This document shows, piece by piece, positions 57,598-64,000 of a stretch of DNA of 64,000 nucleotides (the first letter of the stretch is position 1; every line of letters starts with the position of its first letter). The DNA lies in the NCBI RefSeq assembly GCF_023091865.1, contig NZ_JAHXDI010000002.1, positions 496,001-560,000 on the forward strand, read 5' to 3'. Below the pieces are notes generated by a model, which ran no database searches, was not told the DNA's origin, and worked only from the letters and a program-made list of their open reading frames with translations. A program made the position numbers and the translations under genes. This DNA is from Chromohalobacter moromii (lineage in GTDB: Bacteria > Pseudomonadota > Gammaproteobacteria > Pseudomonadales > Halomonadaceae).

Positions 57598-58032
57598 TCA
57601 GGCCTGCCCGCGCTCGGCACGCAGACGCTCGAGCTCCTGCATCGCTTCGACACGCTCGGTAACATCCTTCTGCACGCCGACGAAGTAGGTCAACTGGTCT
57701 TCGTCGTCATAGACAGGCGTGATCGAAAGTTCGTTCCAGAACATCGAGCCGTTCTTGCGATAGTTGCGCAAGACCTCCTGGCAGGGCCGTCCCTCGCGGA
57801 TCGCTCGACGAATGTTATCCAACTGGGGCTGATCGCGGTCGCCGTTCTGGAGAAAGCGACAGTCGCGATAGAGGATCTCGTCGGCAGCGTAGCCGGTGAG
57901 TCGTTCGAAGCCTTGGTTGGCATAGATCAGGATGGTTTCGTCGCCTTCCTGTTCGGCCACCACGATGCCGTCGTCTGACGCGTTGACAATACGCTCAAGT
58001 AGCGCCGGGCTGATCATGGGAGGTCGTTTCAT
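57598..58032 (-). CDS. Short LOV-domain photoreceptor protein
   Basis: 144 residues from the ATG at 58032 (others at 58059 and 58017). Almost the entire protein is one PAS/LOV domain with a short N-cap and a C-terminal helix (VEAMQELERLRAE). LOV hallmarks: YRDCRFLQ, with the photoactive cysteine at 58; RNYRKNGSMFWNELSITPV, providing flavin-contacting Asn residues; and FVGVQKDVTER with the signalling Gln. It closely resembles the short LOV proteins PpSB1/PpSB2 of Pseudomonas putida (about 142-150 aa), which bind FMN and form a light-induced adduct. No output domain is attached. It follows the MFS gene on the same strand after 71 bp. Confidence 0.85.
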   Translation of the reverse strand: MKRPPMISPALLERIVNASDDGIVVAEQEGDETILIYANQGFERLTGYAADEILYRDCRFLQNGDRDQPQLDNIRRAIREGRPCQEVLRNYRKNGSMFWNELSITPVYDDEDQLTYFVGVQKDVTERVEAMQELERLRAERGQA

Positions 58033-58103
58033 CGTCTCTGCGTTCCTTGGGACTGTCATGCATTCATCATGGCCATGCCGGGGGTGGATTTCAACGCGAC
58101 GTA

Positions 58104-59420
58104 TTACATCTCGACCTCCGGTAGGCGCTGGCTGGAGGCTGCCGCACCTAGGGCACACAGCGCCAGGACCAGCAATAGTCCAGCGCTGCCGGTGAAGTGC
58201 GCGATGGCGCCCAGCAGCCCGCCCACCAGCAACATGAGAATCCCGGTGAACGTATTGGAGAGCGCGACATACAAAGCACGCTTGTCGCTTCCGGCCATGT
58301 CGATCACGTAAGCCTTACGCCCCAGGCGTACGCCGGCATGAGCGATGACGAGCAGTGCGTACACCAACGCGTACGGCCACACGCTGTCGCTCCAGGCGCC
58401 AGGCAGCCAGGCGATCAATGCCGTGGTCGCGCAGCACAACGCGGCAATCACGGCGCTGTCGCGCATTACCTTGCGGCTGGAGCGGTCTGCAAGTTTGCCC
58501 CATATAGGGCTGGCCAGCATACCCGCCAGGCCCGAGACCAGGATCATGATACCCAGACCACCGAGGTTGGAGCCGCTTTGTTGTTGTCCCAGCAGGGCGA
58601 TATAGGGCAGCGCCAACGCGCTGGAAAGCAGCAGTGCCCGCGTCATGTTGAAATGCAGGAAGTGTCGGTCGGTACGCAGCAGACGCAGGCCTTCGCCGAG
58701 GCTGCTCCACACGTTCATGCCGCCTTCGGTGGCGCCGGGCTCTTCCTTGATGCGTGATGCCAAGAGAGCATTAAGCGCCCAGCCGAGCGTGGCGATGAGC
58801 AAGAGGATCGACAGCGCAATCTGCCCTGGACGATCGCCGAACAGCATTAGTACAGCGCCCACGGCTAGCGCGATGGCGCCTGCGGCGCTACCGCTCCATC
58901 CCATGAGCGTGCCGCGGCGTTGCTTGGAAATCGTCTTGCCCAGCACGTCCTTGGTGGCAATCGACGAGAGCCCACGGCCGAGCGATAGCACCACCAAGGC
59001 CGCGAGAACGATAGCGCCGCCCCAGGCGCCCTGGCCGAAAAGTGCCATGATGGCCATGATCAGCGCCGCGAGCGCTTGTACGATGCCGCCGGTGACCCAT
59101 ACGCCCTTGCGAATTGCCTTGAGGCGAATGTAACCGGCAACGAACACTTGCGGCAGCAGGGCACCCGCCTCGCGGACCGGAACCAGAAAGCCTACCATCC
59201 ACACCGGCGCGCCGAGGGCGCCCAGCAACCACGGCAATACCAGGCGGGCGCTGGAGAGCTCATCGGCGAGCTTGTTGCCCAGCGAGGCCAGTAAATGGCG
59301 CAGAAAGTTTCCGGGCTGCTCATGGCAGGCGGCGTCAGGAATATCCTTGCATAGCCGACTATCTTCGTCGCCGGTCAAGCGCTCGTAGAGCCGCGTCAGG
59401 GAAGAGGCGCGATCACTCAT
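58104..59420 (-). CDS. MFS transporter
   Basis: 438 residues. A polar N-terminus of about 40 residues precedes 11-12 membrane helices. MFS loop motifs are weak but recognisable (GKLADRSSRKVM between helices 8 and 9; SLGRGLSSIATKDVLGKTI). It is unlike well-known drug-efflux families, and the substrate cannot be inferred. The LOV gene lies 71 bp downstream on the same strand. Confidence 0.78.
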   Translation of the reverse strand: MSDRASSLTRLYERLTGDEDSRLCKDIPDAACHEQPGNFLRHLLASLGNKLADELSSARLVLPWLLGALGAPVWMVGFLVPVREAGALLPQVFVAGYIRLKAIRKGVWVTGGIVQALAALIMAIMALFGQGAWGGAIVLAALVVLSLGRGLSSIATKDVLGKTISKQRRGTLMGWSGSAAGAIALAVGAVLMLFGDRPGQIALSILLLIATLGWALNALLASRIKEEPGATEGGMNVWSSLGEGLRLLRTDRHFLHFNMTRALLLSSALALPYIALLGQQQSGSNLGGLGIMILVSGLAGMLASPIWGKLADRSSRKVMRDSAVIAALCCATTALIAWLPGAWSDSVWPYALVYALLVIAHAGVRLGRKAYVIDMAGSDKRALYVALSNTFTGILMLLVGGLLGAIAHFTGSAGLLLVLALCALGAAASSQRLPEVEM

Positions 59421-59553
59421 GCGTTTTGTCCTTACGTTGTGCTCTTACTACGTTCAGTCCTTGCCGGCTGGCTGGTCGCGATTGTGTGACTTGTCCGAGG
59501 GGCGCGGTCACCGCATCATGGCCGCCTTATCCACCGACGAAGGCGCGTTCGCC

Positions 59554-59826
59554 ATGTCCCGCATTCGCATCCATTATTGCACGCAATGTCACTGGTTGTT
59601 ACGAGCCGGCTGGTATGCTCAGGAATTGTTGCAAACCTTCGGTGAAGATCTCGAGCACGCTGCGTTGGCGCCAAGTCACGGTGGCCATTTCGAGATCATC
59701 TACGATGACGACGACGTGATCTGGGAGCGCAAGCGCGATGGCGGCTTCCCCGATATAAAATGGCTCAAGCAGCAGGTGCGCGACCGGCTCGACCCCGAGC
59801 GAGACTTGGGGCATACCGATCGATAA
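59554..59826 (+). CDS. SelW/Rdx-family thioredoxin-like protein
   Basis: 90 residues from the ATG at 59554; the upstream open frame is noncoding. The N-terminal redox motif CTQC (IHYCTQCHWLLRAGWYAQELLQTF) and the GGHFEIIYDDDDVIWERKRDGGFPDIKWLKQQVRD tail match the SelT/SelW/SelH family; cysteine replaces selenocysteine. Probably a small cytoplasmic redox protein. Function of bacterial members is not known. Confidence 0.87.
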   Translation: MSRIRIHYCTQCHWLLRAGWYAQELLQTFGEDLEHAALAPSHGGHFEIIYDDDDVIWERKRDGGFPDIKWLKQQVRDRLDPERDLGHTDR

Positions 59827-59830
59827 AGCA

Positions 59831-60805
59831 CTACCACCAATGCTTGCGCTTGAGTAGCCACATCACGCCTAACCCCATCACCACGGTGAGTGTGATGAAG
59901 ACGGCGAAACCATAAGGGCTGTCGGCCCCGGGGATGCCGCCTACGTTGATGCCCAGTAGTCCGGTCAAGAAGCTCAAGGGCAGGAAAACGGTGGTGATGA
60001 TGGCCAGCATGTACATGCGCTGGTTGAGCTGCTCGTTGTGCTCGCTCCAGATTTGCTCCTGAAGGATCAACGCACGTTCCTGCATGGCACTGAAATCCTC
60101 GACGTAGCGTGAGAGCTGGTTGGCGTTCTCGCGTAATGCCACTTGGGTCGTCTCATCTATCCACTGAGGACTTTGGGCAAGCTGCGAAAGACAGTCGCGT
60201 TGCGGTCCCATGAAACGCCGCAGAGTGATGAAGGGGCGGCGCAGCCGGGTAAGGTCATCGGCGTCGACATCGCCCTTGGCAAGTTGCAATTCTTCGAGCT
60301 CGCCGAGGGCGTTATCGAGTTGGTGGGAATAGTCACCGACCTGATCCACCAGCGCCTCGACCAGCCAGGCGAGCAGATCGGGCACCGATAGTGCGCCGTC
60401 GCCGGCATCCAGGCGTTCACGGACATCGCTGGCTGCCTTCAGCGGACGGCGGCGCAGCGTAATCATGCGCTTGGGCGTCATCCACACGCGCAGCGAAATC
60501 ATGTCGTCCATGGCGGCGCCAGGGTTGTGGTTGACGCCACGCAGCGTGGTGACGATGCCGCGTCCGAACTTGGCGACGCGCGGACGCGTGTCTTCCTCGA
60601 GCAATGCCTCGACCACTGTCTCGTCGAGCTCGGCCAAGTCGTTGAGATAGGTCGCGACATCGTCATGGCGAAAGTCGAGATGCATCCATACGGGGGCCTC
60701 ATCGCTGGCCCAGGCGGCCTGCAACTCGCTCACGCTCAATAATTCACCACCACCTTGACCGTTCAGCCGGTAGGCGGCCACCAGCGCGGTGTCCATGTCA
60801 CTCAT
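59831..60805 (-). CDS. zntB: CorA-family divalent cation transporter (ZntB-like)
   Basis: 324 residues; GGAG lies 6 bp before the ATG. A large cytoplasmic N-terminal domain (1-260) with long helices leads to two C-terminal membrane helices. The pore signature is GLLGINVGGIPG, i.e. GIN rather than the GMN of Mg-transporting CorA, which marks the ZntB branch (zinc transport). E. coli ZntB is 327 aa. Convergent with the SelW-like gene, 4 bp apart. Confidence 0.88.
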   Translation of the reverse strand: MSDMDTALVAAYRLNGQGGGELLSVSELQAAWASDEAPVWMHLDFRHDDVATYLNDLAELDETVVEALLEEDTRPRVAKFGRGIVTTLRGVNHNPGAAMDDMISLRVWMTPKRMITLRRRPLKAASDVRERLDAGDGALSVPDLLAWLVEALVDQVGDYSHQLDNALGELEELQLAKGDVDADDLTRLRRPFITLRRFMGPQRDCLSQLAQSPQWIDETTQVALRENANQLSRYVEDFSAMQERALILQEQIWSEHNEQLNQRMYMLAIITTVFLPLSFLTGLLGINVGGIPGADSPYGFAVFITLTVVMGLGVMWLLKRKHWW

Positions 60806-60921
60806 CGAGATCTCCTTGTCGACGATTAGCCTTGTACGCTAAGCATGAGTGAAATAGTCATCGCTGATATGCGTAAAATCAACCGCGCAGGCAAGACGCC
60901 TGCGCCAGCGTCAGTGCGTCT

Positions 60922-61578
60922 CTAATCATTCGTCGTCGAGGCTTGTTTCAGCATGGGCGCGAGGCCTTCCCACACATTGTCGAGGATAGTGGGCTGCGCT
61001 TCGGCGGTGGGATGAATGCCGTCGTCCTGCATCATGGCATCTTGTAGGGCGATACCGTCGAGAATGAAGGGCACCAGGGGGATGGCGTATTCTTCACTGA
61101 GCTGTCGGAAGACGCCACGAAAGGCATCGGTGTAAGAGGCGCCGTAATTGGGCGGTATTTCGATGCCCAGTAGTAGTACGCGCGCGTCCGCTGCCTGGCT
61201 TTTTTCGATCATGTCACGCAAATTGAGCTTCATCTGCTGTGGTGAAAGTCCACGCAGGCCGTCGTTACCGCCCAGTTCGAGCAGCACGATGTCGGGTGAG
61301 TGACGCTCGAGCAGTTCCGGCAGGCGTGCAGCGCCGCTCGAGGTGGTATCGCCACTGATGCTGGCATTGATGACCTGATGCTGACGGCCCAGGCGTTGTC
61401 GAAGCAAGTTGACCCAGCCTGCGTCACGCTCGATGCCGTGAGCCGCGCTCAGGCTATCGCCGACCACCAGCAGGGTATCGGCGCGAACATTCACGGCATG
61501 CCCCGCGGCGAAACACAACATGGCGACCATCAGGACGCGCATGCCTCCGCGTATCCAGGAAGAGGAATTCTCACGCAT
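60922..61578 (-). CDS. tesA: SGNH/GDSL esterase, TesA-type (arylesterase/lysophospholipase)
   Basis: 218 residues from the ATG at 61578 with AAGGAG 9 bp upstream. A signal sequence (MRVLMVAMLCFAAGHAVNVRA) ends near residue 33. Catalytic motifs: VVGDSLSAAHGI (Ser), GGNDGLRG (Gly/Asn oxyanion) and DDGIHPTAEAQ (Asp/His). The periplasmic enzyme hydrolyses acyl-CoA and other esters in vitro. Divergent from ybbA, as in E. coli; the two start codons share the sequence CATG. Confidence 0.92.
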   Translation of the reverse strand: MRENSSSWIRGGMRVLMVAMLCFAAGHAVNVRADTLLVVGDSLSAAHGIERDAGWVNLLRQRLGRQHQVINASISGDTTSSGAARLPELLERHSPDIVLLELGGNDGLRGLSPQQMKLNLRDMIEKSQAADARVLLLGIEIPPNYGASYTDAFRGVFRQLSEEYAIPLVPFILDGIALQDAMMQDDGIHPTAEAQPTILDNVWEGLAPMLKQASTTND

Positions 61579-62296
61579 GTCCGACGACTCCTTGAGTGAA
61601 GCTAAAACCCCCATTTTACACGCAAGTCACGTCGCGCAGCGCGTGCGCAGCGGTGAGCGTGTACTGACAATTCTCGACGACTTGGCGTTGGACGTCCATG
61701 GCGGCGAAAGCGTGGCCATCTTGGGTAGTTCCGGATCGGGCAAGTCGACCCTGCTAGGCTTGCTGGCGGGGCTGGATACGCCCAGTGAAGGCGATATCCG
61801 GTTATTCGGTGAATCGCTGAACGATCTGGACGAGGATGGCCGGGCGCGATTGCGCGCCGGTCGAGTCGGTTTCGTGTTTCAGAACTTTCAATTGCTGCCC
61901 ACGCTGACGGCACTGGAAAACGTGTTGCTGCCACAGGAGTTGTCGCCGGGCCCCGACGACGATCAGCGGGCACGTACCTGGCTGTCTCGGGTGGGGCTCG
62001 GCGAGCGCCTGTCGCATCTCCCCAAGCAGCTCTCCGGCGGTGAACAGCAACGCGTGGCGGTGGCCCGCGCCTTCGTCAGCCATCCCAGGCTGGTTTTCGC
62101 CGACGAGCCCACCGGCAACCTCGACCGAGCCACGGGGGCGTATATCATCGACTTGCTGTTCGAACTCAACCGGGAAATGGGCACGACCTTGATATTGGTC
62201 ACGCACGATCATGCTCTGGCGCGACGCTGCGAGCGATGCCTGCGCCTTGAAGAAGGGCGCCTACAGGCCATGAGCCACGACGAGGTGGTCTCGTGA
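61577..62296 (+). CDS. ybbA: ABC transporter ATP-binding protein YbbA
   Basis: 239 residues from the ATG at 61577, with AGAGGA upstream. Walker A GSSGSGKSTLLGLLAGL, Q-loop QNFQLLPTLTA, signature LSGGEQQRVAVARAF and Walker B LVFADEPTGNL. It belongs to the MacB/LolD-type ATPases that power FtsX-like permeases. It overlaps the downstream ybbP by four bases (GTGA), and its start overlaps tesA on the other strand. Confidence 0.93.
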   Translation: MSDDSLSEAKTPILHASHVAQRVRSGERVLTILDDLALDVHGGESVAILGSSGSGKSTLLGLLAGLDTPSEGDIRLFGESLNDLDEDGRARLRAGRVGFVFQNFQLLPTLTALENVLLPQELSPGPDDDQRARTWLSRVGLGERLSHLPKQLSGGEQQRVAVARAFVSHPRLVFADEPTGNLDRATGAYIIDLLFELNREMGTTLILVTHDHALARRCERCLRLEEGRLQAMSHDEVVS

Positions 62297-64000
62297 AGGC
62301 GCTCTCGCTATCGCTCAAGGGGTTGTGGCGTGATCTTCGTGCCGCCGACGTGCGGGCGCTGTTCGTGGCGCTGGCGCTGGCGGTGGCGGCCTCGACGATG
62401 ATCGGTTTCTTCCTGGATCGTCTTGACCGAGGGCTGACCCGGCAGGCCGGGCAGTTGATGGGCGGCGATCTGGTGCTTGAGCAGAGCGATCCCTTCTCCG
62501 AGGAGCTTCGTCAGGCGCTTCGCGATGCTGGGCTGACGCTCTCGCAGCAGGTCGACCTGATTTCGATGGTCAGTCGCGACGATGCCTTCCAGCCGGCCAG
62601 TCTCAAGGTCGTTGACGCCGCTTATCCGTTGTATGGGCAAGTGCGCGTCGATCGGGGCGAGGGCCTCGAAATGCTGGCTCACGGCCCCGCGCCCGGCAGC
62701 GTGTGGGTGGCGCCGCGCCTGGCGCGGCTGATGGAACTCGACATTGGTGACTCGCTCGCGATAGGCGACAGCACGCTCATTGTAAGTGGTCTGATCGAGC
62801 GCGAGCCGGATCAGAGCGCGGGGTTTTCGGCCTTCAATCCACGCGTGATGATGCACCGCGATGACCTGGCGGCGACCGATCTGGTGCAGCCCGGCTCGCG
62901 GCTCGAATACGAACTGCTGGCCCAGGGGCCGCCCGAAGCGGTGGCGCGTGTACAGTCACGCCTAGAGAGCCTGCGCGATAACGGTGTCGAAGTCCGCGAT
63001 GTGCGCGAGGATCGTCCTCGGCTGGGCGGTGCGCTGGATCGCGCCCAACGCTACCTGAGCCTATCGGGACTGGCCGCAGTATTGTTGGCAGGGGTCGCGG
63101 TAGCCATGGCCACGCGTCGCTATGTCGATCGCCATTTGGATACTGCGGCGTTGTTGCGCTGTTTCGGCGCCTCTCAGCGACAACTCGTGACATTGTTTGC
63201 CCTGCAGCTCGCCTGGCTGGCATTGGCGGCTGCGGTGGTGGGGGCGCTCTTGGGTCTGCTGGGACAGGCTGGCTTGCTGATGATTCTGACGAATTTCTTG
63301 CCGCTCGAACTGCCGCCGCCGGGACCATTGCCGCTATTGATGGGGGTGCTGACCGCGCTGGCGGTGCTCATCGGCTTCGCCGGTCCCACCCTGTTGCGTC
63401 TCAAGCGTGTGAGCGCGCTCAAGGTGCTACGGCGAGAACTCGACCCTGTGCCCATGGCCGGCTGGGCCGTGGTGGTCATCGCCAGTGGCGTTTTTGGCGC
63501 TTTGCTGTGGTTGTATTCGGGTGATTTCACGCTCTCGCTGGGGCTTTTGATCGGCGGCGAACTGGCGCTGGCGGCCTTGTGGCTATTGGGCCACGGGCTA
63601 CTCTCGGGGCTACTGCGACTGGTGCGAGGCGTCGCTGGCGAGCGCCGCCATGGCGCGCGGCACGCTTGGCGTCTCGGCGCGCGACAATTGGCCCGCCGTC
63701 GACATGCCAGCTTGGGGCAGTTGCTGGCCTTCTCGGTCACCTTCGCCGCCATGGCGATCATTGCCCTCGTGCGCGGCGATCTGGTGACGGCCTGGGAATC
63801 GCAATTGCCCGAGGATACGCCCAACTACTTTGCTATCAATATTCAGCCGGCCGAACGCGAAGGCTTTCGACAGATCGTCGAGGGGGCCAGCGATACGCGT
63901 AGTGCTTTGTATCCCATCGTACGTGGGCGGCTGGTCGCTATCGATGGCGATGCCGCCGAGGACGCCGTACCGGCCGAGCAACGTGACGCCAATGTGCTGC
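62293..64000 (+). CDS. ybbP: ABC transporter permease YbbP (FtsX-like), 3' end beyond window
   Basis: Partial: 569 codons before the window ends, of roughly 800 expected. It starts at a GTG overlapping the ybbA stop. A first membrane helix (about 20-42) is followed by a periplasmic MacB-like domain (VLEQSDPFSEELRQALRDAG onward). An FtsX core follows, with RYVDRHLDTAALLRCFGASQ and several helices to about 445, then a second repeat start (RHGARHAWRLGARQLARRRH). YbbA-YbbP complexes are mechanotransmission-type ABC systems with a proposed link to the neighbouring TesA in lipid or ester export; the substrate is unproven. Confidence 0.9.
   Translation, partial: MKALSLSLKGLWRDLRAADVRALFVALALAVAASTMIGFFLDRLDRGLTRQAGQLMGGDLVLEQSDPFSEELRQALRDAGLTLSQQVDLISMVSRDDAFQPASLKVVDAAYPLYGQVRVDRGEGLEMLAHGPAPGSVWVAPRLARLMELDIGDSLAIGDSTLIVSGLIEREPDQSAGFSAFNPRVMMHRDDLAATDLVQPGSRLEYELLAQGPPEAVARVQSRLESLRDNGVEVRDVREDRPRLGGALDRAQRYLSLSGLAAVLLAGVAVAMATRRYVDRHLDTAALLRCFGASQRQLVTLFALQLAWLALAAAVVGALLGLLGQAGLLMILTNFLPLELPPPGPLPLLMGVLTALAVLIGFAGPTLLRLKRVSALKVLRRELDPVPMAGWAVVVIASGVFGALLWLYSGDFTLSLGLLIGGELALAALWLLGHGLLSGLLRLVRGVAGERRHGARHAWRLGARQLARRRHASLGQLLAFSVTFAAMAIIALVRGDLVTAWESQLPEDTPNYFAINIQPAEREGFRQIVEGASDTRSALYPIVRGRLVAIDGDAAEDAVPAEQRDANVL

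Overview
The window is high-GC, densely coded gammaproteobacterial chromosome with no phage, transposon, CRISPR or RNA gene that I can see. Several things point to a moderately halophilic Halomonadaceae (Chromohalobacter/Halomonas type). Many proteins carry acidic stretches: the NlpD linker, the small secreted protein at 13220 and the Lon N-terminus. There is also an osmoadaptation block (BetT choline transporter plus OtsA/OtsB). Gene order is the familiar gammaproteobacterial one (nudE-yrfG-hslR-hslO-pckA; ftsB-ispD-ispF-truD-surE-pcm-nlpD-rpoS; divergent tesA/ybbA). The genus is my inference.

Layout. 1-5 kb: a MOSC protein, a secreted pterin-binding-like protein translationally coupled to a hybrid histidine kinase (probable ligand-sensing pair), and a DUF945 protein. 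5-13 kb: Lon behind a sigma-32-like promoter, IlvD, an Aquifex-type aconitase, a Gfo/Idh/MocA oxidoreductase and a small acidic secreted protein. 13.7-21.4 kb: nudE (reverse strand), yrfG, the heat-shock genes hslR and hslO, pckA, a Tat-type MsrB and Tex. 21.5-26.4 kb: gshA, dsbB, an Rsd/AlgQ protein and a PhoD-like phosphatase. 26.4-33.4 kb: a complete fructose PTS locus, with a Cra/FruR-type repressor divergent from fruB(IIA-HPr-EI)-fruK-fruA and two Cra-like operator palindromes between them. 33.5-39.9 kb: reverse-strand osmoprotection block with betT (BetI-like operator, possible 21-codon leader ORF) and a coupled otsB-GH15-otsA operon. 40-44 kb: acyl-CoA dehydrogenase, 2OG-Fe(II) oxygenase, two NUDIX genes and a YqfO-like small protein. 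44.2-51.4 kb: ftsB-ispD-ispF-truD-surE-pcm-DUF368-nlpD-rpoS. 51.7-55.7 kb: TolC-like channel, alr, lpxL-like acyltransferase and a 52-residue DUF1328 membrane protein followed by a short lpxL-like remnant. 55.8-64 kb: ettA, a short LOV photoreceptor, an MFS transporter, a SelW-like protein, a ZntB-like transporter, and tesA divergent from ybbA-ybbP. The last gene runs off the end of the window.

The most interesting items are the pterin-sensor/hybrid-kinase pair, the stand-alone LOV protein, the betT leader region, the GH15 gene inside the trehalose operon, the lpxL-like remnant after the DUF1328 gene, and 15-bp repeats in front of the tolC-like gene and the acyl-CoA dehydrogenase gene. I saw no clearly unprecedented multi-gene system. 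The pterin/kinase locus is the nearest to an under-described one.
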